From assembly GCF_900155525.1 (NCBI RefSeq), contig NZ_LT706945.1, positions 2,501 to 66,500 of the forward strand: a DNA stretch of 64,000 nt, given 5' to 3'. Below the pieces are notes generated by a model. The model saw nothing but the letters and a program-made list of their open reading frames with translations. It searched no databases and was not told where the DNA came from. Shown here in pieces: positions 11,380-20,276 of the stretch. Position numbers and translations under genes: made by a program. This DNA comes from Mailhella massiliensis (lineage in GTDB: Bacteria; Desulfobacterota; Desulfovibrionia; Desulfovibrionales; Desulfovibrionaceae). How positions within the stretch are numbered: position 1 is the stretch's first letter; the number at the start of each line of letters is the position of its first letter.

Positions 11380-11976
11380 ATGACAGCTTTCTTCTCGTAC
11401 GATGATTTTCTGGAAAAGGCCCGTGAATTCCACGGATGTGCTTCCCCGGGGCTGATGCTGGGATGTTCCATGGTGGAACTTGCCCTGCATTCCATGGGCA
11501 GAACGCAGCATTACCATGCCCTGTGCGAAACCGCCCGTGATCTGCCGGATGCGGTACAGCTGCTTACGGCCTGTACGGCGGGCAACGGACGACTGCATGT
11601 GTTCGAACTCGGCCGTTTCGCCCTTACGCTGTACCGTGTTCAGGGCGGCAGGGGCGTGCGCGTGCATCTTGACGCGGCTAAAACCGCAGGCTGGCCCCAT
11701 ATCAGGCGCTGGGCGCTGGGAGAGGATTGCAGAGACGACAAGGAACTGCTGCGTCTGGAACATGAGATCCGCAAGGCGGGGATTTCCCTTTTTTCCGCGT
11801 CCGCCGTACAGATGAAGGACGTTTTTCTGGAAGAAGCTCCCCGTGACGTCATGACGCTCTGCATAGGCTGCGGAGAAGCGCATCCTGCATGGATGGGCCC
11901 CTTGTGCCGCGCCTGCGCGGGCCGCTCGCCCTATGTCCCGCGTCTGCCTGCGGTGAGGCATGAGGCGGAAGGATAG
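11380..11976 (+). CDS. FmdE-like protein with C-terminal zinc ribbon
   Basis: From residue 1 (MTAFFSYDDFLEKAREFHG) the 198-residue product resembles the FmdE domain (named after subunit E of formylmethanofuran dehydrogenase). It has FHG, PGLMLGCSMVELAL, then DAVQLLTACTAGNGRL, and a C-terminal CIGCGEAHPAWMGPLCRACAG zinc ribbon. FmdE-like proteins in bacteria are often linked to molybdenum enzymes, but their activity is poorly defined. The usual Cys of the first motif (HxCPG) is displaced here (GCASPG). A TTG start at 11335 with GGAGAAAAGG upstream would add 15 residues and is a real alternative. It stands alone, so context does not reveal its job. Confidence 0.65.
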   Translation: MTAFFSYDDFLEKAREFHGCASPGLMLGCSMVELALHSMGRTQHYHALCETARDLPDAVQLLTACTAGNGRLHVFELGRFALTLYRVQGGRGVRVHLDAAKTAGWPHIRRWALGEDCRDDKELLRLEHEIRKAGISLFSASAVQMKDVFLEEAPRDVMTLCIGCGEAHPAWMGPLCRACAGRSPYVPRLPAVRHEAEG

Positions 11977-12213
11977 CCGCAGCTCGGCCGGGCGGAAGAT
12001 ACCCGTGAAGCGGTCCTCGTACGGGCATGTTTCACGGGTTAATTGTTTCAGAAAAGGGTTGCAGGCTTGCCGCCGGGAAAAAAATTGTCTAAAAAATTCA
12101 CAAGGTGTTCGTCACACCCCTTCCCGGGAACGCCTTCCCGGGAACGTGCCGCCCATCTCCGTTTCCTCGGAAGCCGCAGTCTGGAAGGCGCAATTTCACT
12201 GCTCAGGAATATC

Positions 12214-13209
12214 ATGCCCATGCGTCGCCTTCCCCTCCTGTTCCGTTTGGCCGTTGTTCTTTCTTTTGCCTGCTGTCTGCTGTGCTCTGTTCCTGCTCTG
12301 GCAGGTCCCATCAATGCCAAGAGCGCCATTCTCATGGATGTGACCACGGGGCGTATTCTTTATGAACAGCGGGCGGACATGAAAATCCCCCCGGCTTCCC
12401 TCACCAAGGTCATTTCCATGTATGTGGCCATGAACGCCATCAGCGCCCGGAAGACGGACTATAACAGAATGGTGAAGGTGAGTGCCAATGCCGCCCGTAC
12501 CGGCGGTTCCCGTTTCGGCCTGCGCTCCGGGGAGAGGCTCACTCTCGACAAGCTTTTTTACGGCATGGCCGTGGCCTCGGGCAATGACGCCAGCGTGGCT
12601 GTTGCCGAACATGTGGCAGGTTCCACTTCCGCCTTCGTCAGCCGCATGAATTCGCTTGCCCGGCGGCTCGGCATGAAGAATACCCGCTTCGTCAATGTTC
12701 ACGGTCTGCCCGCCAAGGGGCAGGTCACCACTGCGCGCGACATGCTCAAGCTGGCCCGTGCCTATCAGGCCCATTATCCCGTGGCCCGGCGCTATCACCT
12801 TGCGCGTTCCGTTACCCACAACGGCCGCAGGGAACCGAACCATAACCCGCTGGTAGGCAACTATCCCGGGCTGGACGGGTTGAAAACGGGCTGGGTGACG
12901 GCGGCGGGGTACAACATCATCGCCACGGCGCGCAGAAACGGCCATAAGCTCATCGCCGTCATTCTGGGGGCCCCCAATACGGGCGTTCGAGCGGCGGAGG
13001 CACGCCGCCTGCTCAATGCGGGCTTCAGCGCCGTATCCAAGAAAAGAAGTACCGCCATTGCGGAACTGGGCGTTTCCAAGAAGCAGGCCGCCCAGCTCAA
13101 GAAATCTTCCAGCTATACGACGAAGAAGGTGAAGAAGAGCAAGTCGCCTTCCAGAAAATCGGCGGCGGCCGACAAGCGGCAGTCTACGAGAAAGAAGTCG
13201 AAACAGTAA
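12214..13209 (+). CDS. D-alanyl-D-alanine carboxypeptidase (PBP5/DacA-like family)
   Basis: This periplasmic low-molecular-weight penicillin-binding protein trims the terminal D-Ala from peptidoglycan pentapeptides. The 331-residue product has a signal peptide (about 1-28, ending PALAG). The three catalytic motifs of the S11 family follow: SLTK (near residue 65), SGN (near 127) and KTG (in LKTGW, near 228). The start at 12214 is chosen for AGGA upstream and the immediate signal peptide. The PBP5 C-terminal beta domain and amphipathic anchor are missing; instead the last ~45 residues are Lys/Ser-rich (KKVKKSKSPSRKSA). Confidence 0.88.
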   Translation: MPMRRLPLLFRLAVVLSFACCLLCSVPALAGPINAKSAILMDVTTGRILYEQRADMKIPPASLTKVISMYVAMNAISARKTDYNRMVKVSANAARTGGSRFGLRSGERLTLDKLFYGMAVASGNDASVAVAEHVAGSTSAFVSRMNSLARRLGMKNTRFVNVHGLPAKGQVTTARDMLKLARAYQAHYPVARRYHLARSVTHNGRREPNHNPLVGNYPGLDGLKTGWVTAAGYNIIATARRNGHKLIAVILGAPNTGVRAAEARRLLNAGFSAVSKKRSTAIAELGVSKKQAAQLKKSSSYTTKKVKKSKSPSRKSAAADKRQSTRKKSKQ

Positions 13210-13228
13210 GAGGCTTCAGGTGAAAAAG

Positions 13229-13267
13229 AGACCGGAAAGCGGGCATGGCAGGCCTGTTTTCCGGTCT
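13229..13267 (+). terminator. terminator after the carboxypeptidase gene
   Basis: AGACCGGAAA and TTTCCGGTCT arms with an internal GC-rich loop, followed by TTGTTCG. It starts about 20 bases after the stop codon. Confidence 0.7.
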
Positions 13268-13289
13268 TTGTTCGCGGGGTGTGATTTTT

Positions 13290-13463
13290 TCAGTAATGAT
13301 GCCACAGCCGGTGCAGTAGCCAGAAGGCGAGAATAAGTGCTGCTGCGCAGAGGGGAAGAAGCGCGCTTTTCGGGATATTCAGCCCCGCCCTTGCGCCGCC
13401 GCGTCCGCCGAAAAACACGGCGACGGCCGCAAGGATGACGATGACGAACAAAAATCCATGCAT
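13290..13463 (-). CDS. small two-helix membrane protein
   Basis: The 57-residue product begins MHGFLFVIVILAAVAVFF, a clear membrane helix, then a GGRGGARAG turn, and a second hydrophobic helix ending LLHRLWHHY. I do not recognise a family. The frame is open upstream to 13586, but the added part is Pro/Arg-rich without membrane character, so the start at 13463 is preferred (GCAGG upstream). It lies downstream of the hemL terminator, so it would need its own promoter. Confidence 0.5.
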   Translation of the reverse strand: MHGFLFVIVILAAVAVFFGGRGGARAGLNIPKSALLPLCAAALILAFWLLHRLWHHY

Positions 13464-13570
13464 ACGGAACCTGCCGGATGTTGAGGATGTCCGCGGGCGT
13501 TGTTTCCCCGCCTGTCCGGTCCGGTGCGGCAAGGGTTGAGGGGGGCATGGGGCCGTTCCGTCCGCCCGGA

Positions 13571-13596
13571 AAAAAGGGGCGGACATGTTCCGCCCC
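13571..13596 (-). terminator. terminator after hemL
   Basis: On the minus strand GGGGCGGA and TCCGCCCC arms are followed by six T. It lies about 80 bases after the hemL stop. Confidence 0.85.
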
Positions 13597-13673
13597 GTTC
13601 ATGGATGCTTCCCTCGGATTCCGGCCGGGGCGCAGCCTTGCCGGCCCTGCGGAATCTTTCGGAGGGAAAAGTC

Positions 13674-14948
13674 TCAGAACTTCACATGGCGCGCGGCTTC
13701 CAGCGCACGGGCGAAGTCTTCGTCGCTGTGAGCGAAGGAAAGCATGTTGGCTTCAAAGGCCGAAGGCGCCATGAAGATGCCCTGTTCGCGCATCTGCTTG
13801 TAGAAGCTTTCAAAAAGCTTCTGATCCGTGGTCTGTACGCTGGCGAAGTCCCGCAGCGGAGCATGGGTGAAGTACACGGTGAACAGGGAGGCGATATGCG
13901 GAATCTGCACAGGTACGCCCTTCTCGCGCAGGATGCGTTCCAGTTCCGTGACGAAGGCGTCTACGCGCGCTTCCAGAGCAGCGTAATCGGCATGTTTGAG
14001 AATATTCAGCGTGGCGAGGCCTGCGGCCATGGCCAGCGGGTTGCCCGACAGCGTTCCGGCCTGGTAGACCTCCCCTTCCGGGGCGATGTGGCGCATGAGG
14101 TCGGCCCTGCCGCCGTAGGCGCCCACGGGCAGGCCGCCGCCGATGATTTTGCCGAAGGTGGTGAGGTCGGGCATGATGTGGAAGCGTTCCTGAGCGCCGC
14201 CGTAGGAGAGACGGAATCCGGTGATCACTTCGTCGAACACGAGAAGCGCGCCGTATCTGGTGCACAGCTCCCGCAGGCCTTCCAGGAAGCCGGGCTGCGG
14301 CAGCATGAGGCCCATGTTGCCGGCCACGGGTTCCACGAAGAGCGCGGCTATCTGATCCGGCCAGGCTTCGAACAGGGCTTTGACGGCTTCAAGGTCGTTG
14401 TAGGGCGCAAGCAGAGTGTCGGCCACGGTGCTTGCAGGCACGCCCGGCGTACCGGGAATGGAGAAGGTGGCCACGCCGGAACCGGCGCTGGCGAGAAAGG
14501 CGTCGCCGTGGCCGTGGTAGCCGCCGATGAACTTGATCATCTTGTCGCGGCCGGTGACGCCGCGGGCAAGGCGCAGGGCGCTCATGGTGGCTTCGGTGCC
14601 GGAGTTGACCATACGCACCATTTCCACGGAGGGCAGGGCGGAACAGACCTCTTCGGCAAGGCGCACCTCGTCTTCGCAGGGCGCTCCGTAGCTGGTGCCC
14701 CGGGCGGCGGCGCGGCAGATGGCTTCCGTTACCTCAGGGTGCGCATGGCCCACCAGCATGGGACCCCAGGAGCCGAGAAAGTCGATGAACTGTCCGCCGT
14801 CGGCGGTGATGAGGCGGGAACCCTTCGCTTCGGCGATGAACAGCGGGTCGGCGTGTACGTTGCGGCAGGCACGGACGGGGCTGTTCACGCCGCCGGGAAT
14901 GATCTGCTGGGCGTGAGCGAAAAGTTCATGGGAACGCTGGGTATTCAT
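13674..14948 (-). CDS. hemL: glutamate-1-semialdehyde 2,1-aminomutase
   Basis: HemL is a PLP enzyme that converts glutamate-1-semialdehyde to 5-aminolevulinate, the entry to tetrapyrroles in the C5 pathway. The 424-residue product begins [20 protein letters not shown], carries [12 protein letters not shown], and has the PLP-lysine motif [18 protein letters not shown] (about 265). Length matches the family. It is followed by a strong terminator and preceded, 18 bases away on the same strand, by the siroheme decarboxylase gene ahbB. This links ALA synthesis with the alternative heme route. Confidence 0.96.
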   Translation of the reverse strand: MNTQRSHELFAHAQQIIPGGVNSPVRACRNVHADPLFIAEAKGSRLITADGGQFIDFLGSWGPMLVGHAHPEVTEAICRAAARGTSYGAPCEDEVRLAEEVCSALPSVEMVRMVNSGTEATMSALRLARGVTGRDKMIKFIGGYHGHGDAFLASAGSGVATFSIPGTPGVPASTVADTLLAPYNDLEAVKALFEAWPDQIAALFVEPVAGNMGLMLPQPGFLEGLRELCTRYGALLVFDEVITGFRLSYGGAQERFHIMPDLTTFGKIIGGGLPVGAYGGRADLMRHIAPEGEVYQAGTLSGNPLAMAAGLATLNILKHADYAALEARVDAFVTELERILREKGVPVQIPHIASLFTVYFTHAPLRDFASVQTTDQKLFESFYKQMREQGIFMAPSAFEANMLSFAHSDEDFARALEAARHVKF

Positions 14949-14966
14949 ATCTTGCTCCTGTTGCGG

Positions 14967-15440
14967 CTATGCGAAATACGTCATGGAGATTTTCTTCAGT
15001 TCCTTCAGGCTTTCGAGCACCATGCATTCCTTCAGCGTCGTGGTGCGCCGCAGCTCTTCCACCACGTCGAGGCAGTCCTGCTCGCTTTTGCCGTGAATCA
15101 TGGTGTAGAAGGTGTAGGGCCATGCCGGATAGCGGCTGGGGCGGTAATAGCAGTGGGATATGCGCGGATGTTCCGCCGCCGTGCGCCCGGCTTCCTCCAC
15201 TTCTTCCGGGGAAGCGATCCAGGCCACCATGGCGTTGTGCACCCAGCCCGTGCGCTGATGCTTGATGCTGGCTCCGAAACGGCGTATCGCGCCCGATTCT
15301 TTAAGCCGGGAAAGCAGGTTCAGCACTTCTTCTTCCGTGCAGCCTGCGGAGGCGGCGATATCCGCGTAAGGGGTGAGAGAATCGGGAATGTTTTTCTGCA
15401 CGATGCGCAGTATGGCCTGTTCCTTTTCCGTAAATTCCAT
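14967..15440 (-). CDS. ahbB: siroheme decarboxylase subunit (AhbB-like Lrp/AsnC-type protein)
   Basis: Siroheme decarboxylase (AhbA/AhbB) makes 12,18-didecarboxysiroheme in the alternative heme pathway of sulfate reducers and archaea. The 157-residue product has an N-terminal winged helix ([20 protein letters not shown]..., about 4-60) with [12 protein letters not shown]. An AsnC-type ligand domain follows, with [20 protein letters not shown]. The start at 15440 is the Lrp-like beginning MEFTEKEQ; the frame extends upstream to 15650 through the lutP terminator and is not used. It could be AhbA instead; AhbB is favoured by the hemL neighbourhood. No partner subunit is visible in the window. 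Confidence 0.8.
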   Translation of the reverse strand: MEFTEKEQAILRIVQKNIPDSLTPYADIAASAGCTEEEVLNLLSRLKESGAIRRFGASIKHQRTGWVHNAMVAWIASPEEVEEAGRTAAEHPRISHCYYRPSRYPAWPYTFYTMIHGKSEQDCLDVVEELRRTTTLKECMVLESLKELKKISMTYFA

Positions 15441-15528
15441 GGCAATCCCCGTAAAAGTGAAATACGACGGGCAGTATAGCCGCAGGATGCGTCGGAAGCA
15501 AGGGAAGCCGGGCTTTGTCCCCGTGCGG

Positions 15529-15572
15529 AAAAAAAGAGCGGGAACCGCCCGACCCCCCGGAACGGTTCCCGC
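15529..15572 (-). terminator. terminator after the lactate permease gene
   Basis: On the minus strand GCGGGAACCG and CGGTTCCCGC form a 10-bp stem followed by CTCTTTTTTT. It begins about 40 bases after the permease stop. Confidence 0.85.
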
Positions 15573-15613
15573 AAGGACCGCATGGAAATTCCATGCGATG
15601 CCCGTCTTCCTTC

Positions 15614-17242
15614 TTACGGAAGCATCCAGCTCAAGAATCCTGCCTGACAATAGGCAAGGACGCAGAGAATAAGGGTGAGCGCAATACTGTGACCGAGAGC
15701 GAAGCGGAACAGATTGCCTTCCTGCCCCACCATGTTGGTGGCGGAGGTGGCCACGCTGATGGACTGGGGAGAGATCATCTTGCCGGTTACGCCGCCCACG
15801 GCGTTGGAGGCCACGGCAAGTTCGGGCGGAATGCCCACGGCGGTGGCGGTGGTGTGCTGCATACTGCAGAACAGGGCGTTGGAGGAGGTGTCCGAACCGG
15901 TGAGGAACACGCCCAGCCAGCCGATGAGCGGGGCAAAGAACGGGAAGAAGCTGCCGGTCTTGGTGAAGGCGAGGCCCAGGGTGGAGCTCATGCCTGCATA
16001 GTTCATGAGGAAGGCCAGACCGAGCACGCTAGCGATGGTGAGGATGGGGAAGCGAAGCTGATGCAGGGTGGTGAAGAAGCACTTCACGGCCTTCGCGTAG
16101 GAATAGCCGGGCATGAGGGGCACGGCAATGAAGCCGGAAAGCAGGATGGCGGTACCGCCGGCGGAAACCCAGCCGAAGGTGAACACGGCGGCGTAGGGTG
16201 CTTCCGAGGCCACGATGGGAGCGGCGCGGTTGACCATGCCGTCAAGCAGCGGCCAGGCGAAGCTGGGCGCGGAAATGCCGTTCAGAACGGCCTTGAACTG
16301 GGGCAGGCCCCACAAGAACACCATGACGGCGAGAATGAGGTAGGGACCCCAGGCGCGCAGCACGACCTTGCCGGAATAACCGGGACCGTCGGTGCTGACC
16401 GCAGGATCTTCGGCAAAGCGGAAGATGGAGGCGGGCTTCCAGAAGCGCAGCAGCACGAGCAGGCCTACGATGGTGGCGATGGCCGACATGATGTCGGGCA
16501 GGGTGGGGCCGTGATAGTTGGCGAAAATGAACTGCGCACCGGCAAAGCAGATACCGGCCACGAGAATGGCGGGCAGAATTTCCATGGAACGGCGGAAGCC
16601 GCACATGACGATGCTGAGCCAGAAGGGAATGATGATGGCGAGGAAGGGAAGCTGCCGCGCCGCCACCTGGCTGATGAGGTTGGCGTCCATGCCGGACACG
16701 CTGGCGGCGGTGAGCACGGGGGCGCCGATGGCGCCGAAGGCCACGGGCGCGGTGTTGGCGATGAGGCAGAGGCCCGCGCCGTAGATGGGGTTGAAGCCCA
16801 GTCCGGCGAGCATGGCCGCCGTGATGGCCACGGGAGTGCCGAAGCCGGCGGTACCTTCCAGGAAGGAGCCGAAGGCGAAGGCGATGAAGATGGTCTGGAG
16901 ACGACGGTCGGGCGTCACACGGGCCAGAGAATCCTTGATGATTTCGAATTCACCCGATTCCACGGTCATGTTGTAGACCCACACGGCCGTGATGACGATC
17001 CAGATAATGGGGAACAGGCCGTTGGCAACACCGAGGCCCACGGAGCTTATGGCCGTGACAATGGGCATACGCCATACGAGAACGGCAATGATAAATGCCG
17101 ACGCAAGGCCCGCCAGTGCGGCGATGTGCCCCTTGGCGCGTTTTATGGCCAGCATGTAGAGCAGGATGATGAGCGGTATGGCCGCAATGCATGCGGAGAC
17201 GACCTCGCTGACAACGGGATCATAGACTTGAGTCCACGCCAT
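15614..17242 (-). CDS. L-lactate permease (LldP/LctP family)
   Basis: This lactate:proton symporter sits in the inner membrane and would import the main electron donor of many sulfate reducers. The 542-residue product begins [10 protein letters not shown] and has about 12-13 hydrophobic spans. The family motif [18 protein letters not shown] lies near 125, with [10 protein letters not shown] further on and [10 protein letters not shown] near 430. The start at 17242 is supported by GGGGGAAAGCC upstream. Length matches the family (about 550). It appears monocistronic, with its own terminator. Confidence 0.92.
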   Translation of the reverse strand: MAWTQVYDPVVSEVVSACIAAIPLIILLYMLAIKRAKGHIAALAGLASAFIIAVLVWRMPIVTAISSVGLGVANGLFPIIWIVITAVWVYNMTVESGEFEIIKDSLARVTPDRRLQTIFIAFAFGSFLEGTAGFGTPVAITAAMLAGLGFNPIYGAGLCLIANTAPVAFGAIGAPVLTAASVSGMDANLISQVAARQLPFLAIIIPFWLSIVMCGFRRSMEILPAILVAGICFAGAQFIFANYHGPTLPDIMSAIATIVGLLVLLRFWKPASIFRFAEDPAVSTDGPGYSGKVVLRAWGPYLILAVMVFLWGLPQFKAVLNGISAPSFAWPLLDGMVNRAAPIVASEAPYAAVFTFGWVSAGGTAILLSGFIAVPLMPGYSYAKAVKCFFTTLHQLRFPILTIASVLGLAFLMNYAGMSSTLGLAFTKTGSFFPFFAPLIGWLGVFLTGSDTSSNALFCSMQHTTATAVGIPPELAVASNAVGGVTGKMISPQSISVATSATNMVGQEGNLFRFALGHSIALTLILCVLAYCQAGFLSWMLP

Positions 17243-17816
17243 GGCTTTCCCCCATGAAATTAAAGTGATCGGCGCAGCAGATATTTCCTTCGGGATGTAT
17301 CGGAATATACCTGTAATTTTATGCTTATAAAAAATAAAAAGTCTTCGCAAGTATTATGCGGCAAGCGTAAAAAGAAACAATGGATATTGAAATTTTAATA
17401 ACGATGAAACGGGAAAAGAAGCGGCAGATTTTTCTTATCATGCGGTATTGTTTGTATAAATGATGAAAAAACGTTGGGGGAGGCGCCGGGGCGGCATGGG
17501 GGGAAGATTACGGTTGTTTTTTTAAAAAATGTTTTATGAAAGGTGGTTGGAAGAAAATTTCGGAATATTTCCCTATTGTGATTATTATAACAACATGGCG
17601 GCGCATGTCCGGCATTCCGCGGGGCGGAAAGGGAACGGAAGCATGTTCCGGCGGAAGACCTTTCCTGCGGACGCTGCCGTACGTTTTCGCCGCGCAGACG
17701 GGGCGGGTTGTTCCGCAACATAAGAAGAGAAAAGAGAATCGGCATTGACACCGTTTGCCCGTACCTATTAAAACCTGATTCGGGCATGCCTCACGGCTTG
17801 CCGGAAGAGGTGCGTC
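17243..17816. promoter_or_regulatory. divergent intergenic region, lactate permease / type I secretion
   Basis: No gene is seen. The 17290-17470 part is markedly AT-rich compared with the rest of the window. On the minus strand TTGCGA (17350-17345) and TATAAG (17329-17324) are a weak promoter pair for the permease, with a short 15-bp spacer. On the plus strand a better promoter is described separately. No clear operator palindrome is visible. Confidence 0.45.
17745..17773 (+). promoter_or_regulatory. candidate promoter of the type I secretion genes
   Basis: TTGACA at 17745-17750 matches the -35 consensus. ATTAAA (17767-17772) or TTAAAA (17768-17773) at 16-17 bases spacing serves as the -10. 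It lies about 45 bases before the ABC transporter start. Confidence 0.55.
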
Positions 17817-20210
17817 ATGAGTGAGTCCCCAGTATCGGTCAGCGCTCCGGCTCATCCGGGTGCGGTTTCTCTTTCCCCGTCGGAAGTGGATTTCATGCCT
17901 GCGCTTCTGCGCAGCCTTTCCACGCTCATACGGCTGAAAGGCAGGCATGTTTCCCCTCAGTTTCTGCTGGCCGGACTTGCCGGTTCCGAAAAGATAAGCG
18001 CCGGGGCCTGCCTGCGCGCGGCGGAACGGGCGGGGCTGAAGGGCCGGGTGATGTACCGCCCGAAGCTCGACGACATTTCTCCCCTTACGCTGCCCTGTAT
18101 TCTGCTTCTGAAGGGCGACTGTTCCTGCGTGCTTACGAAGCTGGACGGGGAACGCGCCTCCGTCATTCTGCCGGAACTCGGCGACGAAGTGCAGACCATG
18201 TCCCGCACGGAACTGGAGGAACAGTATTCCGGCTACGCCGTGTTCGGCGCGCTGGAGAGCAGGGCTGACGCCCGCAGCGAACCCGTGCGGCGTAAGGAGA
18301 CCCGGCGCTGGTTCTGGGACGTGCTGCGGTTTTACATGCCCATCTACCGGCATGTGGCCCTGGCAAGCGTGGTGGTGAACACCATTGCCGTGGCCAGTTC
18401 CCTTTTCGTCATGAACGTGTACGACAGAGTCATTCCCAACAACGCCTACGAAACGCTGTGGGTGCTCGCGGCGGGCGTGACGCTCGCGTATGTGTTCGAC
18501 TTTCTTCTGCGGACCATGCGCAGCCATTTTGTGGATCTTGCGGGGCGCAATGCGGACGTGGTGCTTTCCAGCAAGCTCATCGACAAGGTGCTTTCCATGC
18601 GTATGGACGCCAAGCCGGAATCCACGGGCGCGCTGGTGAACAATCTGCGGGAATTTGAATCGCTGCGCGAATTCTTCAGTTCCACCACCTTTCTTGCCTG
18701 CATAGATCTCCCCTTTCTCGTGCTGTTTTTTGCGCTGCTGGCCTTCATAGGCGGGCCGCTCGTAGCGCTGCCCCTCATTGCCGTGCCCGTGCTGCTCGGC
18801 GTGGGCGTCTATCTGCAGATGGCCGCGCGCCGGAGCGCGGAGAAAAGCTACCGCCACAACATGCAGAAGAATGCGCTGCTTGTGGAGATGGTGAACGGTC
18901 TTGAAACCGTGAAGGGCTGCATGGCCGAAAGCAGTATGCAGCGTCTGTGGGAAGCCGTGGCCGGTATTTCCGCCCAGTCGTCCAACGAGGCGCGCAAGTA
19001 CAGCACCCGCGCCGTGAGTTTCGCCACCTTCGTCACGCAGATGGTGACGGTGGGCATGGTCATCTGGGGCGTGTACCGCATAGGCGAAGGGGAGATGAGC
19101 ATGGGCGGACTCATCGGCTGCAACATTCTCGTGGGCCGCATCATGGCGCCGCTTCTGCAGCTCGCCTCCCTGCTCACCCGGCTGCAGAATTCCCGCGTGT
19201 CGCTCAAGGCGCTGGATACGCTCATGGAGCTGCCGTCGGAAAATCAGGATCAGTCCGCCTGCATGGATTTCGGCTCCCTGTCCTGCGACTTCGTCATGGA
19301 GAACGTGAGCTTTGCCTATCCCGGCGCGCAGAAGCCCGCATTGAACGGCGTGAGCCTGCGCATACGCCCGGGCGAGAAGGTGGGCATCATCGGCAGAATG
19401 GGTTCGGGCAAAAGTTCCCTGGGCAAGCTTCTCATCGGGCTTTATGCTCCGCAGGAAGGTTCCGTTTCCTTCGGCGGGGTGGATATACGGCAGCTTGCCA
19501 CGGCCGACCTGCGCAGCCGCGTGGGTTTTCTGCCGCAGGAGGTCGTTCTGTTCTACGGTACGATAAGGGACAACATCGCCCTCGGCGATCCCACCATCAA
19601 CGACCATCTCATTCTGCGCGCCTCCGCCGTTTCCGGCGTGTCCGACATCGTGAGGGGGCACCCCGCGGGCTACGGCGCGCAGGTAGGCGAACAGGGGCGC
19701 AATCTTTCCGGCGGTCAGCGGCAGGCCGTGGGGCTTGCCCGCGCGCTGGTGCGCGACCCCGACGTGCTCATTCTCGACGAACCCACCAGCAATATGGACG
19801 TGGATTCCGAACGCCTCGTACAGCAGCGCCTTGCTCCCATTCTGGGCGACAAGACCCTTATTCTCATTACGCACAGACTCAGTATGCTCCGCATCGTGGA
19901 CAGACTCATCGTCATGGAGGCGGGCAGGGTGCTCATGGACGGCCCGCGCGATGCCGTGCTCAAAAAGCTGCAGGAGCGGCAGAGGCCCGGACGCGCCGCA
20001 TCGACGGGTACGAAGGAAAACGCAGCCCCGGTTCAGGCGGCGGAAAAGAACGGCGCGGCCGCATCTTCCGCAGGACAGGGAACGCAGACGCGTCCGGCTG
20101 CGCAGAGCGGCCGGATCAGAGTTTCTCCCGCAGGTGCGGCCGCAAGGCCCGCGGAACATGCGGAACCGGCGGGGAACACGCCCGGAGCGGGGAAAGGGGG
20201 AAGAGCATGA
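17817..20210 (+). CDS. type I secretion ABC transporter, permease/ATPase (LapB/RtxB type)
   Basis: This inner-membrane exporter drives one-step secretion of RTX or adhesin proteins. The 797-residue product has an N-terminal C39-peptidase-like domain (about 20-140). That domain lacks the catalytic Cys motif (DFMPALLRSL in place of a QxxxDCG motif), as in HlyB/LapB transporters that do not cleave substrate. A six-helix membrane domain spans about 160-440. The nucleotide-binding domain has Walker A GRMGSGKSS (about 525), signature LSGGQRQ (about 629) and Walker B VLILDEPTSNMD (about 650). The last ~70 residues are an Ala/Gly/Pro-rich extension. The membrane-fusion gene follows after 66 bases. 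Confidence 0.92.
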   Translation: MSESPVSVSAPAHPGAVSLSPSEVDFMPALLRSLSTLIRLKGRHVSPQFLLAGLAGSEKISAGACLRAAERAGLKGRVMYRPKLDDISPLTLPCILLLKGDCSCVLTKLDGERASVILPELGDEVQTMSRTELEEQYSGYAVFGALESRADARSEPVRRKETRRWFWDVLRFYMPIYRHVALASVVVNTIAVASSLFVMNVYDRVIPNNAYETLWVLAAGVTLAYVFDFLLRTMRSHFVDLAGRNADVVLSSKLIDKVLSMRMDAKPESTGALVNNLREFESLREFFSSTTFLACIDLPFLVLFFALLAFIGGPLVALPLIAVPVLLGVGVYLQMAARRSAEKSYRHNMQKNALLVEMVNGLETVKGCMAESSMQRLWEAVAGISAQSSNEARKYSTRAVSFATFVTQMVTVGMVIWGVYRIGEGEMSMGGLIGCNILVGRIMAPLLQLASLLTRLQNSRVSLKALDTLMELPSENQDQSACMDFGSLSCDFVMENVSFAYPGAQKPALNGVSLRIRPGEKVGIIGRMGSGKSSLGKLLIGLYAPQEGSVSFGGVDIRQLATADLRSRVGFLPQEVVLFYGTIRDNIALGDPTINDHLILRASAVSGVSDIVRGHPAGYGAQVGEQGRNLSGGQRQAVGLARALVRDPDVLILDEPTSNMDVDSERLVQQRLAPILGDKTLILITHRLSMLRIVDRLIVMEAGRVLMDGPRDAVLKKLQERQRPGRAASTGTKENAAPVQAAEKNGAAASSAGQGTQTRPAAQSGRIRVSPAGAAARPAEHAEPAGNTPGAGKGGRA

Positions 20211-20276
20211 GTTTGTCCTCCGTGCACCGGACGCCTTTCCCGAATCGTACAATGCCTTAGAAGGGAGCTTTTTCCC

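Noticed and set aside
18430-18530. Peptidase function for the N-terminal domain of the ABC transporter
   Set aside because: The C39 catalytic Cys motif is absent, so no leader-peptide cleavage is expected.
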